From an uncultured Senegalimassilia sp. (lineage in GTDB: Bacteria > Actinomycetota > Coriobacteriia > Coriobacteriales > Eggerthellaceae), in contig CAKUJT010000059.1 in the NCBI GenBank assembly GCA_934661765.1, positions 1 through 15,276 on the forward strand: a stretch of DNA of 15,276 bases. The letters run 5' to 3'. Positions 6,692-12,971 of the stretch are shown one piece after another. Made by a program: the position numbers and the translations under genes. Below the pieces are notes generated by a model. That model was not told the origin of the DNA. It saw only the letters and a program-made list of their open reading frames with translations, and made no database searches. Numbering within the stretch: the stretch's first letter is position 1; every line of letters begins with the position of its first letter.

Positions 6692-7734
6692 AACGCCTGA
6701 TCATCGTCGGATCGCCTCGTGTCGAGGGGCGAAGCGGCGCGCTTGCGGACCTTCTGTTCGAAAGCTGCATCGAGGAGTGCCCGGAAGACGAGGTGTACCT
6801 GGCGCCCGTGTCCACGCTTGATGTGGCCGGCTGCAACGCCTGCGATTTCTGCAAGCGCAAGGCGCAGGGTGCGATGACCGAGCAGGAGGCCGCCGAGGAC
6901 GAGGCCTTCGAGGAGCAGCGCGCCGAGGATGAGGCGCCGCGCCGCTGCGCCATCCGCGACGACATGGACGACGTGTACCCGCTGCTCGAGGATGCCGACG
7001 AGCTGATCGTCGTGGCGCCGGTGTATTTCGCCGGTCCGTCTTCGCAGCTCAAGTGCATGCTCGATCGTTTCCAGCCGTACTTCTGGACGCGCACCCGTGC
7101 GCGCAAGCGTCCGTGCACGCTGCACGTGGTGGGTGAGGGCGGCGACCCGCACGGCTTCGATCCGCTTGTGGGGTGCGTCCGCTCCGCCGCCGCGGTGGCG
7201 GGTTTCCGCTTGGAGCGCGTGCTGGATTGGGTAGGCAAGATCGACGAATCCGGCGAGATCGTCGATGAAGCTGACGAGTATCCCGTCGAGGGGCCCGTGG
7301 TGCGCGCCTTCGCCGGGGGCAAGATGGCCGACCAGGCCGCTGGCGAGCAGGAGCTGTCAGCTGAGGATGAGTCAGCGGAGCAGGCCGACGAGTTCGAGCC
7401 CGAGGCGTTCGCTGAGGACGATTTCGCCGCCCAGCTGGCCTCTCAGGCGCAGCGCCGCCAGAATCGCGCGCGTCTGAACCTGGGCGAGAACGGCGCCGAG
7501 CGCCAGGTCATCCAGCTTGACGAGGATGGCCGCCGCATCGATGCGGCGCAGCACGGCCGCAAGCGTTCGGCTCAGAAGAAGCACGCTAACGCCAAGCGCG
7601 GCACGAACGGCACAGTGCAGGCTAAGCACGAGAACCCGCATGCCCCCAAGGGCAAAGGCGGGCAGGGAAAGTCCGGCAAGGGCGGCTCGAAGCAGGGCGG
7701 CGGCCGCGGCAAGCAGGGGAAGCGCCGTGGGTAG
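6688..7734 (+). CDS. flavodoxin-fold NAD(P)H/FMN reductase-like protein with charged tail
   Basis: A 348-residue cytoplasmic flavoprotein. Residues 1-60 carry the FMN-binding start KRLIIVGSPRVEGRSGALAD and a Cys cluster GCNACDFCK (49-56), as in iron-sulfur flavoprotein/FMN-reductase families. DDMDDVYPLLEDADELIVVAPVYFAG (given as DDMDDVYPLL, then IVVAPVYFAG) is the family's second signature. Two oddities stand out. An acidic insert at about 62-85 separates the Cys cluster from C87. A roughly 135-residue C-terminal tail is first Glu/Asp/Ala-rich (215-250) and then Lys/Gly/Arg-rich (290-348, ending GKQGKRRG). Basic tails of this type usually bind RNA or ribosomes; that is inference. AAAGGA supports ATG 6688 over the TTG at 6682. 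It sits between tatD and rsmA, overlapping both, so it is co-translated with them. Confidence 0.85.
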   Translation: MKRLIIVGSPRVEGRSGALADLLFESCIEECPEDEVYLAPVSTLDVAGCNACDFCKRKAQGAMTEQEAAEDEAFEEQRAEDEAPRRCAIRDDMDDVYPLLEDADELIVVAPVYFAGPSSQLKCMLDRFQPYFWTRTRARKRPCTLHVVGEGGDPHGFDPLVGCVRSAAAVAGFRLERVLDWVGKIDESGEIVDEADEYPVEGPVVRAFAGGKMADQAAGEQELSAEDESAEQADEFEPEAFAEDDFAAQLASQAQRRQNRARLNLGENGAERQVIQLDEDGRRIDAAQHGRKRSAQKKHANAKRGTNGTVQAKHENPHAPKGKGGQGKSGKGGSKQGGGRGKQGKRRG

Positions 7735-8632
7735 CGTATCGTCTTTGGCCAACCTTTCGGTCACTCGGCAGGTCCTGGCGGATCACGGGCTTTCGGCGAA
7801 GTACTCGCTCGGGCAGAACTTCCTGGTCAACGAGGCCATCGTGGCGAAAATCGTTGCGCTGGCCGAGCTCGAGGGCGCGGACAACGTGCTCGAGATCGGT
7901 CCCGGCATCGGCACGCTCACCATGGCCCTGCTGCAAAACGCGAAGCACGTCACGTCCATCGAGCGCGATACCGACCTGCCTGCGGTGCTGGCCGAAACGC
8001 TGGATCCGTGGTGGGATTCGTTCACACTTATCCAGAAAGACGCGCTTGACCTGCAGCTTTCCGACCTGGATGGGCAAGACGCCCCCAACAAGCTGGTGGC
8101 GAACCTGCCGTATGCCGTCGCTGCAACGGTGGTGCTCGACTATTTCCAGCGCATCGAGTCGCTTGAGTCGGCAACGGTGATGGTGCAGAAAGAGGTGGCG
8201 GACCGCATGGCCGCCGAGCCGGGCACGAAGAACTACGGCGCCTATACGGTGAAGCTGCGGCTGTACGCGCAGCCAGCGGGGCGCTTCCCGGTCAGCCCGA
8301 ACAACTTCTTCCCGCCGCCGCGCGTGGATAGCGCGGTTATCCGCCTGAACCGCACGCCTGTGCTCGATGAGCAGGGGAAACCGCTTGACGGGGAAGTGGT
8401 GCGCGCCGCTTGCACTATGGCAGACGCCGCATTCGCCAGTCGTCGCAAAACGCTGTCGAACTCATGCAAAACCTACTTCGCCGGCCGTGGAGCCGGCGGA
8501 GCTGCGGTGGCCCCGCATCTGCCGGAGCTGTTCGAGCAAGCGGGCATCGACCCCAAACGCCGCGGCGAGACGCTCTCGCTGGCGGAGTTCGTGAACATGG
8601 GCAAGGCGCTGCTGGCGCTGCAGCAGGGTTAG
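7727..8632 (+). CDS. rsmA: 16S rRNA (adenine-N6,N6) dimethyltransferase
   Basis: Ribosome-assembly methyltransferase (KsgA) that uses S-adenosylmethionine to dimethylate two adjacent adenines in the 3'-terminal helix of 16S rRNA. The 301-residue product shows SLGQNFL (27-33), the SAM loop EIGPGIG (56-62), the acidic E79R, the catalytic NLPY (126-129), FFPPPRVDSAV (from 194) and FASRRKTL (from 237). Start: GTG 7727 with AGGGGA 7 nt upstream. No in-frame ATG fits, and homologues begin close to this point. It overlaps the end of the flavoprotein gene by 8 bp. A strong terminator follows, closing the tatD-flavoprotein-rsmA operon. Confidence 0.96.
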   Translation: MGSVSSLANLSVTRQVLADHGLSAKYSLGQNFLVNEAIVAKIVALAELEGADNVLEIGPGIGTLTMALLQNAKHVTSIERDTDLPAVLAETLDPWWDSFTLIQKDALDLQLSDLDGQDAPNKLVANLPYAVAATVVLDYFQRIESLESATVMVQKEVADRMAAEPGTKNYGAYTVKLRLYAQPAGRFPVSPNNFFPPPRVDSAVIRLNRTPVLDEQGKPLDGEVVRAACTMADAAFASRRKTLSNSCKTYFAGRGAGGAAVAPHLPELFEQAGIDPKRRGETLSLAEFVNMGKALLALQQG

Positions 8633-8655
8633 CGATGGAAGCCGATATGCTACTT

Positions 8656-8682
8656 GGGCCGCGTGCATCGCGGCCCTTTTTT
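8656..8682 (+). terminator. intrinsic terminator of the rsmA operon
   Basis: The perfect 8-bp GC stem GGGCCGCG / CGCGGCCC has loop TGCAT and is followed by six T residues. Beyond it, 8683-8900 contains only weak imperfect inverted repeats and a GGGTTAG direct repeat, and no gene that I can support. Confidence 0.93.
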
Positions 8683-8915
8683 GCGTAATGAGGGGTTAGG
8701 AAAGCGAGTCTGCAGCAGTCTAGCAGGTACGGGTTAGTTTGCCGTGGCGACGTTTTCCTGGCCCTAAACCCGGCGGTCGCAGGAAGGTTAGCGCTGTCAT
8801 AGGCCCTGTCAAACGCCGTCTTCAAGCTAAAACGTGCCTGGAATATGGCTATTGTGTGGGAACTGCTATGGAATTAGGTGCAAAACATGGAGAAGTAAGC
8901 GTGCATTGACCCGCA

Positions 8916-8924
8916 TGATACAAT
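8916..8924 (+). promoter_or_regulatory. extended -10 promoter for veg
   Basis: TGATACAAT fits an extended -10 box and would start transcription around 8931, about 34 nt before the veg ATG. There is no convincing -35; TTGACC at 8906 is far too close to pair with it. Confidence 0.55.
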
Positions 8925-8964
8925 TTTGAGCTGTTATCTGTGTGTTATGTAGGAAAGAGCAACT

Positions 8965-9297
8965 ATGGACTTAGCGAAACAAGCGCAAATCGTCGACTCC
9001 ATTCATGATACGTTACACGATTTCGTCGGTCAACGCCTGAAAGTGCGCGCCAACATGGGCCGCTCCAAGATCGTCGAGAGCGAGGGCACGCTCATGCAAG
9101 TGCACCCGCAGCTGTTCATCATGGAAGTCGACCGCAAGCGCGGCCGCACCGCTCGTCAGTCTTACCAGTACGTTGATGTGCTCACTGGCATGGTCGAGCT
9201 GTCGCAGAACGGCGAGCCGCTGTTCGAGCCCTTCGTTCCCGAGGGGGACGAGCCGGGCGTGGAGTCTCCCCTCATGGAGGAGCGCGTCCTGTCGTAA
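8965..9297 (+). CDS. veg: Veg-family protein
   Basis: A 110-residue protein of the Veg family (formerly DUF1021), small conserved Gram-positive proteins; in Bacillus subtilis Veg stimulates biofilm formation and its molecular role is unclear. The matching core is GQRLKVRANMGRSKIVESEG followed by YQYVDVLTGMVEL, aligning with the family pattern G.RL.LKAN.GR.K..E..G ... YSY.D.LT..VEL. The C-terminal 25 residues are an acidic extension (PEGDEPGVESPLMEERVLS) beyond the usual length of about 85. AGGAAAG lies 8 nt before the ATG. Its position right after rsmA is the same as in Bacillus, which supports the call. Confidence 0.9.
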   Translation: MDLAKQAQIVDSIHDTLHDFVGQRLKVRANMGRSKIVESEGTLMQVHPQLFIMEVDRKRGRTARQSYQYVDVLTGMVELSQNGEPLFEPFVPEGDEPGVESPLMEERVLS

Positions 9298-9399
9298 GCG
9301 GTTCCAACCGTGAACTTTTTGCGGACGTCCACGAAGAAGTGTTTGACAAACAGCGTTTGAACGAGGAAAATACTTTCTCGCGCAAAGCGCAATACTCAT

Positions 9400-9475
9400 G
9401 GGGATGTAGCTCAGCTGGGAGAGCATTACGTTCGCAACGTAGGGGTCGTGGGTTCGAATCCCATCATCTCCACCA
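9400..9475 (+). tRNA. tRNA-Ala (anticodon CGC)
   Basis: A complete 76-nt cloverleaf: acceptor GGGGATG / CATCTCC, D arm GCTC..GAGC, anticodon loop TTCGCAA giving CGC (reads GCG), and TpsiC arm GTGGGTTCGAATCCCAT. The discriminator is A and the CCA end is encoded. The third acceptor pair is G3-U70, the identity element for alanyl-tRNA synthetase, which confirms the isotype independently of the anticodon. Confidence 0.97.
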
Positions 9476-9486
9476 TGGAAACGCAA

Positions 9487-9519
9487 GGGCTGCTGGTAAT
9501 CCGGCAGCCCTTTTCTTTT
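9487..9519 (+). terminator. terminator after tRNA-Ala
   Basis: The 10-bp stem GGGCTGCTGG / CCGGCAGCCC (one G-T pair) has loop TAAT and is followed by TTTTCTTTT. It lies 11 nt past the CCA end. Confidence 0.93.
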
Positions 9520-9537
9520 CCCAAAGGCACACTGCAT

Positions 9538-9567
9538 GACACTTTGGGGATGTAGCACTAAGTGTCC
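9538..9567 (+). repeat. REP-like family 2, copy B
   Basis: A 30-nt unit beginning GACACTTTGGGGA and ending CACTAAGTGTCC, homologous end to end with the copies at 5527-5556 and 10355-10384. It sits just behind the tRNA terminator, like the other copies that follow gene ends. Confidence 0.8.
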
Positions 9568-9590
9568 GAATCGATGGGAGTTGTGGGGGG

Positions 9591-9606
9591 CTTGCGTTAA
9601 CGCAAG
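9591..9606. promoter_or_regulatory. 16-bp perfect palindrome upstream of HAD gene
   Basis: CTTGCGTTAACGCAAG is exactly self-complementary and lies 72 nt before the HAD start. It could be an operator for a dimeric regulator or part of the adjoining repeat. No promoter boxes around it are clear enough to decide. Confidence 0.4.
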
Positions 9607-9677
9607 GCGGCGGCTTACGGTGTTGTCCGTCTGTCGGTTTCGCGGCTTGGGCACCATGTAGATATCGAAGGAGCATT

Positions 9678-10331
9678 ATGGCTGGTCTGAAGGCGGTTTT
9701 GTTCGACAACGATGGCACGCTGGTCGATTCTCGCGAGCTGCTTTTGGCAAGCTTTCGCTATGCGGGCCCTGCGGTGCTCGGCCGCCAGCTCAGCGACGAG
9801 GAATACCTGCAGAAAGTGGGGCAGCCGCTGGCCGTGCAGGTCAAGGACTACACGGACGACCCGGTGCTGCAGGAGCGGTTCTGCGAGGCGTATCGAGCGC
9901 ACAACAAAACGGTGCACGATAAGATGATCAAGGCGTTTCCCGGAACGGTGGAGGCGTTGGCGAAGCTTGCGGGCGCGGGCCTGAAGCTGGGCGTGGTCAC
10001 ATCGAAGCGCCACGCGGTTGCCTGGCGCGGGCTTGAGGTGGTGGGCGCCGCATCGTATCTGGATTGCTGCGTGGGCTGGGACGATGTCGAGCGCCCGAAG
10101 CCCGATCCCCAGCCGGTGGTCCGCGGTTGCGAGCTGCTGGGGTTCGATCCCGGCGAGTGCCTGTACGTCGGCGACGCCCCGTTCGACCTGCAATCCGGCA
10201 ACGCGGCAGGCGCAAGTACCGCGGCGGTGACCTGGGGCATGTTCAACGAGCCCGCCTTGACGGCAGAGCGCCCCTCGTTCGTTTCGCACACCTGGGACGA
10301 GCTGATCGCAAGCACGCTGGCGTTGCTCTAG
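9678..10331 (+). CDS. HAD-superfamily phosphatase (phosphoglycolate-phosphatase-like)
   Basis: A 217-residue cytoplasmic haloacid-dehalogenase hydrolase with a helical cap between motif I and motif II, as in Gph/PpaX enzymes. Motif I is FDNDGTLVDS (nucleophile D10, general acid D12), motif II VVTSKR (T108/S109), motif III KPDP (K141) and motif IV GDAPFD (D166, D170). The substrate cannot be told from sequence; phosphoglycolate or pyrophosphate are possibilities. AAGGAG precedes ATG 9678 at good spacing. The last five codons with the stop (LALL*) are duplicated 122 bp downstream on the far side of an inserted repeat (see 10332-10437). Confidence 0.9.
   Translation: MAGLKAVLFDNDGTLVDSRELLLASFRYAGPAVLGRQLSDEEYLQKVGQPLAVQVKDYTDDPVLQERFCEAYRAHNKTVHDKMIKAFPGTVEALAKLAGAGLKLGVVTSKRHAVAWRGLEVVGAASYLDCCVGWDDVERPKPDPQPVVRGCELLGFDPGECLYVGDAPFDLQSGNAAGASTAAVTWGMFNEPALTAERPSFVSHTWDELIASTLALL
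10316..10331 (+). repeat. 16-bp direct repeat, left copy (HAD gene end)
   Basis: GCTGGCGTTGCTCTAG forms the last codons and stop of the HAD gene and recurs exactly at 10438-10453. The two copies bracket 106 bp that hold an inverted pair of family 2 repeats, which suggests a target-site duplication or a tandem duplication associated with the insertion. Confidence 0.85.
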
Positions 10332-10354
10332 CTTTCGACACCTGCGGGGCATCG

Positions 10355-10436
10355 GACACTTTGGGGACACGACATTAAGTGTCCGATCAGGGAACGCCGT
10401 CGGGTCGGACAGATGGCGCTATGTCCCCGAAACGTC
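10355..10436. repeat. REP-like family 2, inverted pair (copies C1 and C2)
   Basis: C1 (10355-10384, + orientation, GACACTTTGGGGAC .. TTAAGTGTCC) and C2 (10407-10436, - orientation, containing ATGTCCCCGAAACGTC) are the same 30-nt unit in opposite orientation, 22 nt apart. This is the head-to-head arrangement of BIME-type REP clusters. The pair lies inside the 106-bp segment flanked by the 16-bp duplication. Confidence 0.8.
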
Positions 10437-10437
10437 T

Positions 10438-10453
10438 GCTGGCGTTGCTCTAG
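10438..10453 (+). repeat. 16-bp direct repeat, right copy
   Basis: Exact copy of 10316-10331. It preserves the original end of the HAD gene, now separated from the gene by the inserted segment. Sequence from here on would be the ancestral downstream flank. Confidence 0.85.
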
Positions 10454-10490
10454 GCGCTTGCGGTTATCGTGCGGAAGCTTGCTTGCGGGC

Positions 10491-10518
10491 TTGGGTTGCG
10501 TCTTTGGGGCGGTATACT
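10491..10518 (+). promoter_or_regulatory. promoter of the queuosine cluster
   Basis: -35 TTGGGT at 10491-10496, a 16-nt spacer, and -10 TATACT at 10513-10518. Transcription would start near 10525, immediately upstream of the riboswitch aptamer at 10535, as expected for a riboswitch-controlled transcript. Confidence 0.65.
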
Positions 10519-10534
10519 TGCCGCGTGATTGATG

Positions 10535-10573
10535 GACAGTTCGAAAACCTCCTGTCGGTAAACAAAACTAGGT
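10535..10573 (+). promoter_or_regulatory. preQ1-I riboswitch
   Basis: P1 pairs GACAG (10535-10539) with CTGTC (10552-10556). The loop is TTCGAAAACCTC, and the A-rich tail is TAAACAAAACTAGG. The pseudoknot forms between ACCT in the loop (10547-10550) and AGGT (10570-10573). Stem, C/A-rich loop and the ACAAAACTAGG tail match the minimal class I preQ1 aptamer. It stands before queD-queE-queC-queF, whose end product preQ1 is its ligand, so context and structure agree. Inferred effect: preQ1 binding lowers expression of the cluster. Confidence 0.88.
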
Positions 10574-10578
10574 ACCTT

Positions 10579-10603
10579 GCCCGCTGATCGCGGCGGGCGT
10601 TTT
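10579..10603 (+). terminator. riboswitch-associated terminator (expression platform)
   Basis: The stem GCCCGC (10579-10584) / GCGGGC (10593-10598) is followed by GTTTTG, starting 5 nt past the aptamer. It is placed to act as the transcriptional expression platform of the preQ1 riboswitch. I could not identify a convincing competing antiterminator, and the U-tract is short. Confidence 0.6.
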
Positions 10604-10717
10604 GCGCGACGGCGCGATTTTATCGGCAGGGGCGAACAGCTCCTGTTGCATCGTTGCAGGTTGTCGCGCATTTCGAAAAGGGCCTTTCCGACGGCGGTTT
10701 TCGCTTGATGGAAGGGC
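10603..10717 (+). promoter_or_regulatory. structured leader with RBS-covering hairpin before queD
   Basis: Three nested or successive helices: TGCGCGAC (10603-10610) with GTCGCGCA (10663-10670); inside it CAGGGGC (10626-10632) with GCTCCTG (10638-10644); then GCCTTTCC (10682-10689) with GGAAGGGC (10710-10717). The last helix contains the queD Shine-Dalgarno GGAAGGG and is followed by TTTTG. It could therefore either block ribosome binding or act as a second terminator. Confidence 0.5.
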
Positions 10718-10724
10718 TTTTGCT

Positions 10725-11144
10725 ATGTATGGGCTGAAAACGGAGAGCAGCTTCGACGCTGCGCATTTCCTGACCGATTACCACGGCAAGTGCGAGAACC
10801 TGCACGGTCATCGCTGGCGCGTGGTGGCGTATCTCGAGCAGGCCGAGCTGCAAACCGAGGGCACGCACAAGGACATGGTCATCGACTTCGCGGACTTCAA
10901 GCACGCGCTGCGCGACCTTACCGAGGAGCTCGACCACTCGTTCGTGGTGGAGGAGGGCTCGCTCATGCCCAAAACTCTGGATTGCCTGCGCGAGGAGGGG
11001 TTCACGCTGTCGATGATGCCTTTCCGCACCACCGCGGAGAACCTGGCGCGCTACTTCTTCGGCAAGCTTGCCGAGCAGGGCTTCCCCGTGTCGCAGATTG
11101 ATGTGTACGAAACGCCGAACAACTGTGCGATTTATCGCGCCTAA
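10725..11144 (+). CDS. queD: 6-carboxy-5,6,7,8-tetrahydropterin synthase
   Basis: QueD converts 7,8-dihydroneopterin triphosphate to 6-carboxytetrahydropterin, the first committed step to 7-deazaguanines. The 139-residue product has the zinc ligands H14 (SSFDAAHFL), H27 and H29 in CENLHGH, with the catalytic Cys at C23. It also has VIDFADFK (from 52), the LDH pair D70-H71 (ELDHSFV), the TTAEN motif (102-106) and the substrate-binding Glu in VYETPNN (E129). ATG 10725 is chosen because GGAAGGG lies 8 nt upstream; earlier starts run through the structured leader. First gene of the queDECF cluster. Confidence 0.95.
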   Translation: MYGLKTESSFDAAHFLTDYHGKCENLHGHRWRVVAYLEQAELQTEGTHKDMVIDFADFKHALRDLTEELDHSFVVEEGSLMPKTLDCLREEGFTLSMMPFRTTAENLARYFFGKLAEQGFPVSQIDVYETPNNCAIYRA

Positions 11145-11151
11145 CAAAGCT

Positions 11152-12129
11152 ATGACCTGCGAAAACGAAAACATAACGGCAACCTACGGCAGCCTGCGCG
11201 ACGCGTTCTCGGCCTTCAAGCGTGCCGACGGCGCGCAAGCGCCCGCGTCCGGTGCCGGGAAGGCGCCGGTCTCGGCTCCTGCCACCGTACATGGCTCGTT
11301 GTCGGCGGCAATCGCTGCCAGCGGCGCGCAGTCGCCTGCGTCCGCTGCTGTTGGCGCAGCGCCGGCCTCTTCGCTTGCCGCCGTCGGGGCGTCGCAACGC
11401 CGAAGCGTCGACCAGTCCAGCTCCCGGGCGACCATGCCGGTTGCGGAGCAGTTCGTCAGCATCAACGGCGAAGGGGCGTGTGCGGGTAAGCTGGCGGCGT
11501 TCATCCGCTTCACCGGTTGCAATCTGCGTTGCGGCTACTGCGACACCATGTGGGCGAACGTCTCGGGAGCTGCTGCGCAGGACGAAACCCCTGAGCAGCT
11601 GGCGGCGTGGGTGAGGCAAACCGGCGTGGAATGCGTGACGCTCACCGGTGGCGAGCCGGTGCTGCAGCCGCTGTTGCCGCAGCTGGTGGAACTGCTGCTG
11701 GGCGAACCCGGTCCGTGCGGGCGCGGCCTACGCGTGGAGATCGAGACGAACGGCGCCGCTGACCTGGGAGAACTTGCCGAGTTGCGCGCGCGTATCGGCA
11801 ACGCCGCGCCTGGCACGCTCTCCTTCACCGTGGACTGGAAGCTGCCGTCAAGTGGCATGGAGCAGCAGATGCTGCCCGCGAACTTCCGCCTGCTCGACGC
11901 GCGCGACACGGTGAAGTTCGTGTGCGGTCAGGGCGATTTGCCGCGCGTTTTGGAAGTTGCCCGGCTGCTCGATCTGCCGGGGCGCGTGCCGGTGTACCTG
12001 AGCCCGTGTTTCGGGGATATCGAGCCGGCGTGCATCGTTGAATTCATGCAAGAGAACCAAATGACCTGGGCAACCGCTCAAGTGCAGCTGCACAAGGTCA
12101 TTTGGCCCGATATTGAGAGGGGCGTGTAA
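11152..12129 (+). CDS. queE: 7-carboxy-7-deazaguanine synthase (radical SAM) with N-terminal extension
   Basis: QueE rearranges 6-carboxytetrahydropterin to 7-carboxy-7-deazaguanine using SAM and a [4Fe-4S] cluster. The cluster motif CNLRCGYC gives C123, C127 and C130 (CX3CX2C). EQFVSINGEG precedes it, LTGGEPVLQP is the SAM-contact GGE motif, and QLHKVIWP closes the protein as in other QueE proteins. The family core starts near residue 95 (MPVAEQF, ATG 11434), so the first 94 residues are additional: MTCENENITATYGSLRDAF, then an Ala/Ser/Gly-rich stretch with GAQAPAS and GAQSPAS repeats. ATG 11152 is 7 nt after the queD stop but lacks a Shine-Dalgarno sequence. ATG 11434 also lacks one, so the start is uncertain. 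Confidence 0.9.
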   Translation: MTCENENITATYGSLRDAFSAFKRADGAQAPASGAGKAPVSAPATVHGSLSAAIAASGAQSPASAAVGAAPASSLAAVGASQRRSVDQSSSRATMPVAEQFVSINGEGACAGKLAAFIRFTGCNLRCGYCDTMWANVSGAAAQDETPEQLAAWVRQTGVECVTLTGGEPVLQPLLPQLVELLLGEPGPCGRGLRVEIETNGAADLGELAELRARIGNAAPGTLSFTVDWKLPSSGMEQQMLPANFRLLDARDTVKFVCGQGDLPRVLEVARLLDLPGRVPVYLSPCFGDIEPACIVEFMQENQMTWATAQVQLHKVIWPDIERGV

Positions 12130-12131
12130 GG

Positions 12132-12971
12132 ATGGGTATTTTCGAGGGACAGGCGTTCTCCTCGTTCGCGGCTGCGGCCGCAAACGCGCGCGAGAACCTG
12201 CGCGTGCACGGGACGCTGGGCGAGGACCCGGCGCCGCGCGACGAGAACGGCCGTGTGTGCGGCGAGAACCCGCAAAAGGCGCTCGTGCTCAGTAGCGGCG
12301 GCGTGGATTCCAGCACGCTTCTGGCCTTGGCGGTCAAGCGCTTCGGCGCGGAGAACGTGTTCGCGCTGAGCATCTCCTACGGTCAGCGTCACGAGAAGGA
12401 AATAGAGAGCGCGAAGGCCGTTGCCGCGTATTACGGCGTCGAGCAGCGCTTCCTCGACCTTACCGCCATCTTTGCCGACAGCGACTGCAGCCTGCTCGAG
12501 CACTCCTCGCAAGATGTCCCCGAGGAAAGCTACGCCGAGCAGATCGACGAGGCCGACGGCTCTCCGGTGAGCACGTACGTGCCGTTCCGCAACGGGCTGT
12601 TTTTGTCGAGCGCCGCGTCCATGGCGCTGTCGCTGGGCGCGAGCGTGCTGTTCTACGGCGCGCACCACGATGACTGGGCAGGCGATGCTTACCCCGATTG
12701 CTCCATCGAGTTCGTGAACGCCATGAACCTTGCCATTACGCAGGGCACGGCGGGCCAGCTGCACATGGAGGCGCCGTTCGTGTCCTGGTCGAAGGCCGAT
12801 ATCGTGAAATGCGGCCTTGACCTGGATGTTCCCTATGAGCTTACCTGGAGCTGCTACGAGGGCGGCGAGCGTCCGTGCGGCAAATGCGGCACGTGCATCG
12901 ACCGCAACCGCGCCTTCGAGGCCAACGGCATGCGCGACCCGCTGCTCGACAAGCTGGACGCCCAGGGGTAG
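12132..12971 (+). CDS. queC: 7-cyano-7-deazaguanine (preQ0) synthase
   Basis: QueC uses ATP and ammonia to turn 7-carboxy-7-deazaguanine into preQ0. The 279-residue product has the PP-loop SGGVDS (55-60) after ALVLS, then [11 protein letters not shown], the [15 protein letters not shown] segment and FYGAHHDD. The zinc site is C241, C249, C252 and C255 in [15 protein letters not shown]. The PP-loop normally lies near residue 8-12; here about 48 extra residues precede it, including an Ala-rich run ([11 protein letters not shown]). ATG 12132 has GAGAGGGG upstream and is 2 nt after the queE stop, so coupling is likely. A start nearer the PP-loop is not excluded. Confidence 0.95.
   Translation: MGIFEGQAFSSFAAAAANARENLRVHGTLGEDPAPRDENGRVCGENPQKALVLSSGGVDSSTLLALAVKRFGAENVFALSISYGQRHEKEIESAKAVAAYYGVEQRFLDLTAIFADSDCSLLEHSSQDVPEESYAEQIDEADGSPVSTYVPFRNGLFLSSAASMALSLGASVLFYGAHHDDWAGDAYPDCSIEFVNAMNLAITQGTAGQLHMEAPFVSWSKADIVKCGLDLDVPYELTWSCYEGGERPCGKCGTCIDRNRAFEANGMRDPLLDKLDAQG

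Noticed and set aside
8415..8825. Minus-strand 136-codon frame over the rsmA end and the following gap
   Set aside because: It passes through the rsmA terminator and mirrors rsmA codons. The part outside rsmA has no Shine-Dalgarno sequence or recognisable domain.
8906..8924. TTGACC at 8906 as -35 for the veg promoter
   Set aside because: The gap to TACAAT is only 7 nt, far short of the 16-18 nt needed.
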